NCBI RefSeq assembly: GCF_001894805.1
Contig: NZ_BCWX01000001.1
Coordinates: forward strand, 868,001-932,000
DNA from: Rhodococcus globerulus NBRC 14531
Lineage (GTDB): Bacteria > Actinomycetota > Actinomycetes > Mycobacteriales > Mycobacteriaceae
DNA length: 64,000 bases
Direction: 5' to 3'
The notes under the pieces are model-generated. The model made no database searches. It was not told where the DNA came from and saw only the letters and a list, made by a program, of their open reading frames with translations. Numbering within the stretch: the stretch's first letter is position 1; each line of letters starts with the position of its first letter. A program made the translations under genes and the position numbers. Below are positions 42,927 through 51,146 of the stretch, one piece after another.

Positions 42927-43610
42927 TCCGACATCGACTATTGCGCGTGCGACGGCGGATACCGAAGCGTTGCACAACTGTGCGTGAGCTTGGATCAGCG
43001 CGTACGCCTCGTCGATTCCGGTGCGCCGCGCATCGGCCGTGATGCCTTTGGCTTGTTCGAGAATGATGCGCACTTTCAACGATTCCTGTAGCTGAGAACG
43101 AATCTGCTGCAGTTGATGGCGTTTCGACGCGTTGACGCAGTACCCCGTTGCCATGTTCGCCACCAGGTACGTGAAGACGATGTCGTCGGCGGACCACGGT
43201 CGTGGCTCGTGCGCGTACAGACTTACAACACCGATCGTTTCGCCGTTGATCGACATCGGGACACTCGCAGTAGCTGCGATGTTCAACCGTCTGGCGTTCT
43301 CGGCAAATTCAGGCCAGAGATCGTGCCGTTGACGGATATCGGTGACAGCGATCCTCTCGCCCTTCTCGTATGCCGTCCGTCCGGGGCCGGATTGAAGTCC
43401 TTCCTGGCATCGTTCGATGTCGGCAGCGGAATCGGCAATCGACGTGATGCATCTCAGTTCGCCCCCACTGACCAGGCTGATGCTGCCACCCGAAACCCCG
43501 AGGGCGTCGACGCTGTTTTCCAGCAACTCCGTCATCACGTCGTCCACCACATAGACGGTCGGCAGCAGCTGCACAAAATGTGCAAGAAGATCGGCGAATT
43601 CGAGATTCAT
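42915..43610 (-). CDS. GAF-ANTAR regulator 1 (RNA-binding antiterminator type)
   Basis: 231 residues: a GAF domain (about 20-160, with SVDALGVSGGSISLV and GVVSLYAHEPRPWSADD) and a C-terminal ANTAR domain (LKVRIILEQAKGITADARRTGIDEAYALIQAHAQLCNASVSAVARAIV). ANTAR domains bind RNA hairpins and change termination or translation. Its own 5' leader carries the two-hairpin element shared with the NRPS and polysaccharide operons, which suggests autoregulation and a common regulon. ATG start at 43610. A paralogue lies at the other end of the island. Confidence 0.92.
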   Translation of the reverse strand: MNLEFADLLAHFVQLLPTVYVVDDVMTELLENSVDALGVSGGSISLVSGGELRCITSIADSAADIERCQEGLQSGPGRTAYEKGERIAVTDIRQRHDLWPEFAENARRLNIAATASVPMSINGETIGVVSLYAHEPRPWSADDIVFTYLVANMATGYCVNASKRHQLQQIRSQLQESLKVRIILEQAKGITADARRTGIDEAYALIQAHAQLCNASVSAVARAIVDVGLRV

Positions 43611-43668
43611 CGTGGCTACCTACTCGTCAGCGGAGCGAGGACGAGCTGCCGGGCATCAGGGGTAGCTC
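43611..43668 (-). promoter_or_regulatory. shared two-hairpin leader, copy in front of GAF-ANTAR 1
   Basis: In the direction of the gene: hairpin 1 pairs GAGCTACC (43668-43661) with GGCAGCTC (43650-43643), 7 of 8 pairs, loop CCTGATGCCC. Hairpin 2 pairs CTCGTC (43645-43640) with GACGAG (43628-43623). TAGGTAG with the ribosome site follows and the ATG is 12 nt after hairpin 2. The two hairpins share three bases and so compete. The same layout precedes 43949 and 59592. Confidence 0.75.
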
Positions 43669-43686
43669 TGGAGAGGGCCTGCAGCG

Positions 43687-43709
43687 CTGCCGGGTGTGGA
43701 AGGGCAGAC
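43687..43709 (-). repeat. distal degenerate copy of hairpin 1 upstream of GAF-ANTAR 1
   Basis: On the minus strand CTGCC (43707-43703) and GGCAG (43691-43687) flank a roughly 11-nt loop. It has the length and arm sequence of hairpin 1 but a changed loop, and it lies about 40 nt further from the gene. Confidence 0.5.
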
Positions 43710-43763
43710 TGCCGCCTAGTCGAAAGCTACACCGATCCGGGCCGGTGTGCCATGGAAAGACAT

Positions 43764-43836
43764 CTAGCCATCGACCCGTCAGTGACACCTAGCCATCGAC
43801 CCGGCAGTGACACCTAGCCATCGACCTGGCAGTGGA
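43764..43836 (+). repeat. 25-bp tandem repeat, nearly three copies, in a divergent promoter region
   Basis: Units start at 43764, 43789 and 43814, each beginning CTAGCCATCGACC and ending GCAGTGACAC (the last one is truncated after 23 bp). Units 1 and 2 differ at one base, unit 3 at two or so. It sits midway between the divergent GAF-ANTAR 1 gene and the NRPS operon. Regular spacing of about 2.4 helical turns would suit cooperative binding of a regulator. Confidence 0.9.
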
Positions 43837-43856
43837 GTAACTTTCAATTCAGAGCC

Positions 43857-43882
43857 GTTCCACCCCTGATTCCTGGTGGCGC
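43857..43882 (+). repeat. distal copy of hairpin 1 upstream of the NRPS operon
   Basis: GTTCCACC and GGTGGCGC flank the loop CCTGATTCCT. It matches hairpin 1 in loop and inner stem and lies 34 bp before the proximal copy, in the same orientation. Confidence 0.65.
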
Positions 43883-43890
43883 GGTGCGTG

Positions 43891-43948
43891 GAGCTACCCC
43901 TGATGCCTGGTGGCTCGTCCGATCTGATGGACGAGTAGGCAGGCCCTC
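43891..43948 (+). promoter_or_regulatory. shared two-hairpin leader, copy in front of the NRPS operon
   Basis: Hairpin 1: GAGCTACC (43891-43898) with GGTGGCTC (43909-43916), all 8 pairs counting one T-G wobble, loop CCTGATGCCT. Hairpin 2: CTCGTCC (43914-43920) with GGACGAG (43929-43935), 7 perfect pairs. The Shine-Dalgarno AGGCAGG (43937-43943) starts one base after hairpin 2, and the ATG is at 43949. From hairpin 1 to the ATG it aligns with the GAF-ANTAR 1 leader almost base for base (GACGAGTAGG is shared). Confidence 0.8.
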
Positions 43949-45808
43949 ATGAATCACATTCAGCGTCACCTTCACTCTCATTTACCTGACGAACATTTGC
44001 CTGACGATTCCGTCGTGCGGCAGATCGCGCGAGTGGTGGAATCCGCGCCCCGCAGCTTAGCCGTTTCCTCAGTGGAAGAAGAGCTCGACTACGGCCAACT
44101 ACATTCTCGCGCAATCGCACTCGCCGACGATCTGAAATCTGCCGGGGTGGTTCCTGGTGATCTTGTGGCTCTCTGTGTGCCGCGTTCGACGGACTGTGTC
44201 GTCGGTGCGTTGGGGATCCTCTCGGCGGGTGCCGGGTACGTGGCACTCGATCCGCGGCAGCCTGATGCGCGACTTCGGTTTGCCGTCCAGGATAGTTCTA
44301 CTCGCGCGTTAGTTGCTTTTCCGGACGTTGCTGCGAGGCTCGATTGGGTCGACCCGATCGAGCCGCCGCACACTGTTGGCGCACCGGTCGACGGCGAGGC
44401 TGTCATTGCCGAGAAGTTCAGCACCCGACCGACTGATGCCGCTTACGTCGTCTACACGTCGGGTTCGACCGGTGAGCCGAAAGGCGTTGTTGCCGAGCAC
44501 GGCGGATTGCTCAACCTGATCGACTGGCACAAACGATCATTCGAGCTGACCTCGAATGATCGATGCACGTTGATCGCGAGTCCGGGTTTCGACGCAGCAG
44601 TGTGGGAACTGTGGCCGGCTTTGACGGCGGGCGCGTCGTTGCACGTAGTTCCATCGGGATTGGAAAACGATCCGGTGCGGTTGCGTGATTGGCTGGTCTC
44701 CGAACGCGTGAGCGTGTGCTTTGTGCCCACCCCCCTCGCAGAATCGTTGATTGCCATGACCTGGCCGGAAAATACCGCACTGCGGATTCTGTTGACAGGA
44801 GGCGACGTGTTGTACCACCGTCCGCCGCCTGGCTTGCCGTTCACTCTCGTCAACAATTACGGACTGTCCGAGGCGAGTGTCGTCTCCGTGTCGGGGGTTG
44901 TCGATCCGCTCGCCGGTGACACCCCAGCAGACGCGTTGCCCGCACTCGGTCGCGCGATCGACGGTGTCGACCTCGAGGTAGTCGGTGAGGACGGTTCCCC
45001 GGTCCGTGCCGGCGAGGTCGGAGAATTGGTGATACGGGGTGTATCGGTAGCCCGCGGATATCTCGGTCTGCCGGAGTTGACCGCGCAGAAGTTCTCACAG
45101 CACGGCAACGACCCCGCACAACGCGAGTACCGGACCGGTGATCTGGTTCGGGTCAACAGATTCGGCGATGTCGAGTTCTCCAGCCGACGCGACGATCAGG
45201 TGCAGATCCGAGGTAACCGGGTCGAAGTCGGTGAGATCGCCGGGGTACTCGATCGACACCCGGCGGTGCAGGCCAGCGTGGTGATCGTTCGCGGGGATCG
45301 GCAGAATCCATCTCTGGCTGCGTTTGTCGTTCGGGATGACAAGACGGCGGACCTATCGGGGCTGCAGACGTATCTCTCGGCCCACCTTCCCGATCACATG
45401 TTGCCTCGTTCCATCATCGAACTTGACGAGTTCCCCACCACCGCACACGGAAAAATTGATCGCGCGGCGTTGGAGCGCGCGGCGCACTCGACCATCAGTG
45501 TCGACCGAGGCTCCTTGATCGCGCCTCGAAACGAGGTCGAGGCAGCGCTCGCCGAGATCGTCGCCATACGACTGGATCTGCCGGCGGTGGGGATCGACGA
45601 AAACTTCTTCGTTCTCGGCGGCCATTCGATGTTGGGCGCTCAGTTGATCATTCGGATAGCGGAGATGTACGGCGTCGAAATGACGTTGCTCGAGCTTTTC
45701 GACAATCCCACGGTTCGTGACATGGCCGCCAAGGTGGAACAACTGGTCGTGGAGCAGATATCCGGCATGAGCGATCAGGAGCTTCTCGACGCAGGACGGA
45801 GTGAATGA
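43949..45808 (+). CDS. NRPS adenylation-thiolation didomain protein
   Basis: 619 residues: an adenylation domain (about 20-520) with A3 YTSGSTGEPKG near residue 169, A4 FDAAVWEL, A7 YRTGD, A8 RGNRVEVGEI and A10 GKIDRAAL (catalytic Lys), then a carrier domain with FFVLGGHSM (phosphopantetheine Ser near 560). Aligned by eye to GrsA, the pocket residues read D-A-W-F-L-G-N-V-V, the published Leu(1) code as I remember it. There is no condensation domain, so it loads an amino acid in trans. It is coupled to the following P450 gene by a 4-nt overlap, like NovH with NovI. Confidence 0.92.
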   Translation: MNHIQRHLHSHLPDEHLPDDSVVRQIARVVESAPRSLAVSSVEEELDYGQLHSRAIALADDLKSAGVVPGDLVALCVPRSTDCVVGALGILSAGAGYVALDPRQPDARLRFAVQDSSTRALVAFPDVAARLDWVDPIEPPHTVGAPVDGEAVIAEKFSTRPTDAAYVVYTSGSTGEPKGVVAEHGGLLNLIDWHKRSFELTSNDRCTLIASPGFDAAVWELWPALTAGASLHVVPSGLENDPVRLRDWLVSERVSVCFVPTPLAESLIAMTWPENTALRILLTGGDVLYHRPPPGLPFTLVNNYGLSEASVVSVSGVVDPLAGDTPADALPALGRAIDGVDLEVVGEDGSPVRAGEVGELVIRGVSVARGYLGLPELTAQKFSQHGNDPAQREYRTGDLVRVNRFGDVEFSSRRDDQVQIRGNRVEVGEIAGVLDRHPAVQASVVIVRGDRQNPSLAAFVVRDDKTADLSGLQTYLSAHLPDHMLPRSIIELDEFPTTAHGKIDRAALERAAHSTISVDRGSLIAPRNEVEAALAEIVAIRLDLPAVGIDENFFVLGGHSMLGAQLIIRIAEMYGVEMTLLELFDNPTVRDMAAKVEQLVVEQISGMSDQELLDAGRSE

Positions 45809-47031
45809 TGACCACGGCACCGACCAAGGCTCCCAGTCTGATTCGACTACTCGACCCCGAAGTGCTGGCAGATCCCTACCAGCTCTATCAATCCTTGCGC
45901 GACGAGGCGCCGGTGATGTGGGATCCGTACCTACACGCGTGGGTGGTGACTCGTTACGCGGATGTCGCCGACGTACTCACCCGGTTCAAGGCTGATCGCA
46001 CGCCCACCCCGGCAAAGTTGGCTGAGTTGGGGATGGAGCAATTGGCTCCGGTGGCGCAAGTGATGGTGCGTCAGATGCTGTTCCTCGATCCACCACAACA
46101 CGGTCGGGTTCGCGGATTGGCGGCTGCGGCCTTCACACCGCGCCGCATTGCGGCCCTGCGCGGTCACATCCAGGAGATCACCGATTCGCTGATCGACGCG
46201 GTCATCGACGACGGGGGCATGGAGGTGATGGACACCCTGGCCAACCCGCTGCCCGCTATCGTGACGGCGGAGATGTTGGGAGTGCCCACCGAAGACCATG
46301 AACTGCTGAAGAACTGGTCAAGTGACTTTGCCGAGATGCTCGGCAATTTTCAGCACAATCCCGGCCGCGTTGCCGGTGTCCTGCGCAGCGTGGAGCAGAT
46401 GACGGAGTATTTCCAGGCTGCGGTGCGGAATGAGGCCACGCACCCCACCGACGGTTTGATCGGTGCGCTGTGCGCCGCGGAGATCGACGGAGACAGTCTC
46501 AGCGAAGACGAGATAGTGGCCAACGTCGTGGTGACCATGGTCGGTGGGCAGGAGACAACCACCAATCTGATCGGCAACGGCTTGCTCACGTTGCTCCGTC
46601 ACCGCGATCAGTTCGAGGAATTGATCGACGATCCCTCGGGTCTGAGCGCAGCCATCGAGGAACTGCTGCGTTTCGAGAGCCCGAGCCAACACACGGCACG
46701 GATTGCTCCGGACGCGGTGGAGATTGCCGGACAACCGATTCCGGCAGGCCAAGCGGTGATCGCCGTGATGGGGTCCGCGAATCGGGACCCCTCGAAGTTC
46801 ACCGATCCTGGTCGGCTCGATTTGCATCGCGCACCCAACCGTCACCTCGCATTCGGTTGGGCGGGGCACTTCTGCTTCGGTGCGCCGTTGGCCCGGATGG
46901 AGGCGCAGGCGGCATTCGGGACGGTGCTGGCCCGGTTGCCAGGACTGGAACTGCAACCGGGACCGATCCGGTGGCGCCCCAATTTGGGATTACGTGGCCT
47001 TGCGTCACTGAACGTGCGGTGGTCGTTATGA
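45805..47031 (+). CDS. cytochrome P450, likely acting on a carrier-bound amino acid
   Basis: 408 residues with the I-helix VVTMVGGQETTTNLI, ExxR as EELLR (about 285-288), and the haem loop FGWAGHFCFGAPLAR with the Cys ligand near residue 356. It belongs to the soluble bacterial class. Because it is translationally coupled to an A-T didomain upstream and a C-A-T-TE NRPS downstream, the closest known arrangement is NovH/NovI and relatives, where the P450 beta-hydroxylates the tethered amino acid. No ferredoxin or reductase gene is present in the operon. ATG start at 45805; ATG 45808 is in another frame. Confidence 0.92.
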   Translation: MMTTAPTKAPSLIRLLDPEVLADPYQLYQSLRDEAPVMWDPYLHAWVVTRYADVADVLTRFKADRTPTPAKLAELGMEQLAPVAQVMVRQMLFLDPPQHGRVRGLAAAAFTPRRIAALRGHIQEITDSLIDAVIDDGGMEVMDTLANPLPAIVTAEMLGVPTEDHELLKNWSSDFAEMLGNFQHNPGRVAGVLRSVEQMTEYFQAAVRNEATHPTDGLIGALCAAEIDGDSLSEDEIVANVVVTMVGGQETTTNLIGNGLLTLLRHRDQFEELIDDPSGLSAAIEELLRFESPSQHTARIAPDAVEIAGQPIPAGQAVIAVMGSANRDPSKFTDPGRLDLHRAPNRHLAFGWAGHFCFGAPLARMEAQAAFGTVLARLPGLELQPGPIRWRPNLGLRGLASLNVRWSL

Positions 47032-50000
47032 CCACCCTCGACAACGAGCGCCGGATCGCGGCGCGGAAAGCACTGCTCGAGAATCGATTGCGGGGAGCAC
47101 AAGCGAACGGCGCATCACCTTCCGTGCCGCGCAGGCGGGGGAGTGAGACCGGTGTGCACTACGCGCCGCTGTCGGCCGCACAGTTGCAACTTTGGTACCT
47201 CAATCGGTTGGCGCCGAAAGCGCTTGCGTACAACGAACTTGCCATTGTGACCAAAGACGGGGCTTTCGACGTCGAAGCCCTCAGCTGGGCCTTCAACGAA
47301 TTCATCCGCCGGCATGAAGCGTGGCGCACCACGTTTGCGATGGTGGGAGACGAGCCGCGGCAGGTGATCCATCCGCCGGCGGTGACGGAGCTGCCAGTCT
47401 TGGATGTGAGCCACTTACCGTTCGACGAAGCGGTCGGCGTGGCAACAGACCTTGCCGTCGAGCAGACACGTCAGCCGTACGACACGAGCGCGGGTCCACT
47501 GATCCGGCCGCAGTTGGTGCGTGTGTCCGACTCGTGTCATCGGTTGTACCTCGGACTGCATCACTTGATCTTCGACGGCGTCACGCTGTACCGGATATTT
47601 CTTCCGGAGCTGGTGTCGTTGTACAACTCTCGGATCGCAGGCACTTTGCCTGCGCTTCGTGAGTCGCCCGTTCAACACGGCGACTACTCCTCCTGGGAGC
47701 GGAAGTGGGTGGAGGGCGATGAGGTGGCGAACAGGATCGAATGCTACCGACGGCACTTCGAGGGGGCGCCGGCCTTGGACCTTTCGCTCGACCGGCCGCG
47801 TCCGCCGCGTCAACGGTTTGTCGGGTCTGTTGAGCCGGTTTCGGTTGACGCCGACACGGTGGCGAGATTGCGTTCCTCGGCGGGCCTGCAAGGGGCAACG
47901 CTATTCCATGCCTTGGCCGCGGTGTACGGGTACTGGCTCCAGTGTTACACGGGCAGTAGCGATGTCACGTTCGCAACACCGACAGACCTACGTCAAAGGT
48001 CCGAACTTGAGTCAATGGTGGGGTACTGCCTCACTCCGACCGTGTTGCGCGCGCGGCTCAGCGCAGAGTGGACGTTTGCCGAGGCCGTCGCCGCCATGCG
48101 CACCGAAGTACTGGATGCGCTCGGGCGTGTGGTGCCCTTCGAACGGCTGGTCCGGGGACTGGACGTGCCGCGAGATCCTCGTATGAACCCGCTGTTCCAG
48201 TCGGTCCTGGTTCTCGAACCCCCGGCGGTTCCCGTCGACGACGAGTGGTCGATGCAGCTGATGGAGAACGCCGTCGGCTCCGGAGTTGGGCAGGTGAAGT
48301 TCGATCTGAGCCTCGAGTTGGACGAGCGCGACGACGGTCGGTTGGTGGGCAGAATTAGCTACAACACAGACCTTTTCGATTCAGGAACGGTCGCGTTGAT
48401 GGGGCGTCATCTGCACCTGTTGCTGCGGCGGTGCGCGGAAAACCCCACCGCCGTCCTGAGCGAGCTGTCACTCGCGGATCCCGAAGACGTGACTCGGCAG
48501 CTGAATCTCAATCCTGCCCCTGCCGAGTCGGGACTGATCGGACAAAGTCCTCCGCGAACGATCCACGAGGCAATCGTGAATCGGGCGATCACGTCGCCGA
48601 ATGCACCAGCCGTGACAGTGGGTGCGATCTGCTTGACCTACGGCGAGCTGGTGAACCGGGCCCGTTCGATTGCCGGACGTCTTACCCGCGTGGGTATCGG
48701 TCCGGGAACTGTTGTGGCGGTGTTGATGCCACGCACGATTGATCTCGTGCCGGCGATCCTGGCCGCCTTGATGGTGGGCGCTGCCTATCTGCCGATCGAG
48801 CCTAGGCAACCGGTGCGGCGGGCCCGGTTCATGCTCGAGGACGCGCATGCGTCGGTAGTGCTGACTGCCGAATCCTTGGCGGAGGAATTGACGTGGGTCG
48901 ACTGCCCAGTGGTGACAGTGGGCGGCCAGGAGCCCTCTGATCCAAGCACGGAACGGTTGGTCGACGGTCGGTACACGGGGGCAGTTCGGTCTGACGATTT
49001 GGCCTACATCATCTACACGTCGGGTTCGACAGGAACACCCAAAGGCGTTCAGGTGGAACACCGCAATGTACTGGATCTGATGTCGGCGTTGCCGGTGGCG
49101 CTGGGTCTCGATTCCGGCGACGTCGTGCTTTCGGTGGCCTCATACACGTTCGACATGTCGGTTGGCGACTACTTCGTGACTCTCGGGATCGGGGCCGGTC
49201 TTGTGGTCGCTACCACCGAGGAGATGCACGACCCGCGTCGGCTTGCGCACGTGATCGAGCAGTGCGGCGCCACGCGGATGAGCGCAACCCCCACCAGTTG
49301 GGCAGCGCTGATCGAATCGGGCTGGGCAGGAAGCCCCGGGTTGATCGCGGGTGCGGTTGGTGAACCGCTACCGCAGTCGGTGGCAATGTCGCTGTCCGGT
49401 CTCTGCGCCGGGGTGTGGAACGGGTGGGGCCCAACCGAGACGACAGTGTTTGCCGGCGGCGGATCGGTCTCCCCGGATGAACCGGTGACAGTGGGCCGAC
49501 CGATGCCGGGAACACGTCTGTACGTCACGGATTCGAGTGGGCGGATCCTTCCGATGGGTGTGCCGGGAGAGATTGTGATCGGCGGACCAGGGGTGTCGCG
49601 AGGGTATCTCCACCGCACGGGTGAGACGGCGCAACGGTTCGTACCGGATCCGTGTGTGCCCGGAGAGCGCGCCTACCGCAGCGGTGATCGCGGGCGGTAC
49701 CTCGCGGACGGACGGCTGCGGCACCTCGGGAGACTCGATGGTCAGGTCAAGATCCGCGGGTTCAGGATCGAACTGGGCGAGATCGAAGCGACGCTGAGAG
49801 ATCATCCGGGCGTGGCAACGGTGTCCGTCGACGTCGGCACCGACCACCGCGGACAACCGCAGTTGCTTGCCTACATCGTCCCGGACGAGAATTACTCCCG
49901 GCAGAACCAACCGGATGACGACGCGAATCTGCGCGCGTGGACACGGCAACGACTGCCGGAGTACATGGTGCCGGCCGTGATCGTTCGAGTGCCGGCACTT

Positions 50001-51146
50001 CCCACCTCGGTAAGTGGGAAACTCGATCGCCGGGCCCTGCGCGACCTGGCCGCACGGGTGCAGCGCGAAGGCGCAGATGAACATCGCAGCGCGGCAATCG
50101 CTTCCGAGAGGTCTTCTGCACGGGTGCTCACGCCGACGGAGCAGAGGGTTGCCTCTCTGTGGTCGATGCTGCTCGCCACCGAGGTGTCGGATCTGGATCG
50201 GAACTTCTTCGATCTCGGCGGGCATTCGATTCTGGCCGCGAATCTTGTTGCGCAGATCGAATATCGGATGGGTGCGCAGGTGTCGCTGGTCGATTTCCTC
50301 GACAAGGGAACTACCGTTGCTGGGCTTGCGCGCCTCGTGGACGGTGCGTCGTCGCCGGCCGAATCCCACGCGCCGGCCGTGACGGATCGGCCGCCCGCCT
50401 TCTTCGTGTTTCCCGATCTCCCGAGCGCGATGAGTCTGCGGCATCTGCGGACGCTGTGGGGCGACGAGCAGAGTGTGTATCCGCTGCTGCCGCTTGCCGC
50501 GTCGATGCGCCCGGAACGCTCGGATACCGTCGAGCAGCTCGTGGAGCCCATGATGTCGGCGATGCGGGCCGTTCAACCGGAAGGGCCATATGCATTGGCC
50601 GGCTTCTCGTTCGGCGGGCTTGTGGCGTACGAGCTAGCTCGGCAGTTGGATCGCGATGGGCAGCAGGTCGCATGGCTGGGGATACTTGACACTCCGACGC
50701 CGGAAACCGCAGGGCGAGTGATGAAGCGATGGAAGTCGTCGTCGGGACGACTCGAGCGGCTGCGCCAGCCCGGCAGGATCAAGCTGGTGACCGAATATGC
50801 CCGCAACCTCAGATGGTCGGGCCGGGAGAAACTGATTGCCGCGGGAGTCATTCGGCGTTCGGCGACGGAGGATTTCGATCTCCGGGGTGTCTGGGACATC
50901 ATGGCGCGCTACGAACAGCGCGGGCACAGCGTGCCACTCGAACTATTTGTCACGTCGACGACGGCGGCGGAAGTGCGAACACCGATTCTCGGGTGGGATA
51001 CCTTCCACGAAGGTCGGGTGCGCACGCACTTTCTGTGCGGAAGCCACGACTCGATTCTCGACAGCCCACAAATCGAAGAACTGGCAGAGATCATGCTGGC
51101 AGGTCTTCACGATGCTCTTCATGAGACAAGGGTGGACCTACCGTGA
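47028..51146 (+). CDS. non-ribosomal peptide synthetase, C-A-T-TE
   Basis: 1372 residues. Condensation domain about 40-480 with active HHLIFDG (near 178-184); adenylation domain about 510-1010 with A3 YTSGSTGTPKG (near 663), A4 FDMSVGDYF and GPTETTVF; carrier domain with FFDLGGHSI (Ser near 1067); thioesterase domain about 1120-1370 with GFSFGG (nucleophile Ser near 1194) and a later GSHDS His region. The pocket residues, by eye D-M-G-S-G-V-G-V-F, match no code I can recall. It would join the amino acid from the A-T protein to its own and release a dipeptide or a product made from it. The frame opens far upstream; ATG 47028 overlaps the P450 stop. Confidence 0.93.
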   Translation: MTTLDNERRIAARKALLENRLRGAQANGASPSVPRRRGSETGVHYAPLSAAQLQLWYLNRLAPKALAYNELAIVTKDGAFDVEALSWAFNEFIRRHEAWRTTFAMVGDEPRQVIHPPAVTELPVLDVSHLPFDEAVGVATDLAVEQTRQPYDTSAGPLIRPQLVRVSDSCHRLYLGLHHLIFDGVTLYRIFLPELVSLYNSRIAGTLPALRESPVQHGDYSSWERKWVEGDEVANRIECYRRHFEGAPALDLSLDRPRPPRQRFVGSVEPVSVDADTVARLRSSAGLQGATLFHALAAVYGYWLQCYTGSSDVTFATPTDLRQRSELESMVGYCLTPTVLRARLSAEWTFAEAVAAMRTEVLDALGRVVPFERLVRGLDVPRDPRMNPLFQSVLVLEPPAVPVDDEWSMQLMENAVGSGVGQVKFDLSLELDERDDGRLVGRISYNTDLFDSGTVALMGRHLHLLLRRCAENPTAVLSELSLADPEDVTRQLNLNPAPAESGLIGQSPPRTIHEAIVNRAITSPNAPAVTVGAICLTYGELVNRARSIAGRLTRVGIGPGTVVAVLMPRTIDLVPAILAALMVGAAYLPIEPRQPVRRARFMLEDAHASVVLTAESLAEELTWVDCPVVTVGGQEPSDPSTERLVDGRYTGAVRSDDLAYIIYTSGSTGTPKGVQVEHRNVLDLMSALPVALGLDSGDVVLSVASYTFDMSVGDYFVTLGIGAGLVVATTEEMHDPRRLAHVIEQCGATRMSATPTSWAALIESGWAGSPGLIAGAVGEPLPQSVAMSLSGLCAGVWNGWGPTETTVFAGGGSVSPDEPVTVGRPMPGTRLYVTDSSGRILPMGVPGEIVIGGPGVSRGYLHRTGETAQRFVPDPCVPGERAYRSGDRGRYLADGRLRHLGRLDGQVKIRGFRIELGEIEATLRDHPGVATVSVDVGTDHRGQPQLLAYIVPDENYSRQNQPDDDANLRAWTRQRLPEYMVPAVIVRVPALPTSVSGKLDRRALRDLAARVQREGADEHRSAAIASERSSARVLTPTEQRVASLWSMLLATEVSDLDRNFFDLGGHSILAANLVAQIEYRMGAQVSLVDFLDKGTTVAGLARLVDGASSPAESHAPAVTDRPPAFFVFPDLPSAMSLRHLRTLWGDEQSVYPLLPLAASMRPERSDTVEQLVEPMMSAMRAVQPEGPYALAGFSFGGLVAYELARQLDRDGQQVAWLGILDTPTPETAGRVMKRWKSSSGRLERLRQPGRIKLVTEYARNLRWSGREKLIAAGVIRRSATEDFDLRGVWDIMARYEQRGHSVPLELFVTSTTAAEVRTPILGWDTFHEGRVRTHFLCGSHDSILDSPQIEELAEIMLAGLHDALHETRVDLP

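Noticed and set aside
43764..43836. Tandem repeats considered as a CRISPR array
   Set aside because: The units abut directly with no spacers, and no cas gene is nearby.
43891..43935. The leader hairpins taken as canonical ANTAR target RNAs
   Set aside because: Loops are about 8-11 nt and not the six-base loops of described ANTAR targets, and no terminator T-run follows. A link to the ANTAR proteins is kept as a hypothesis only.
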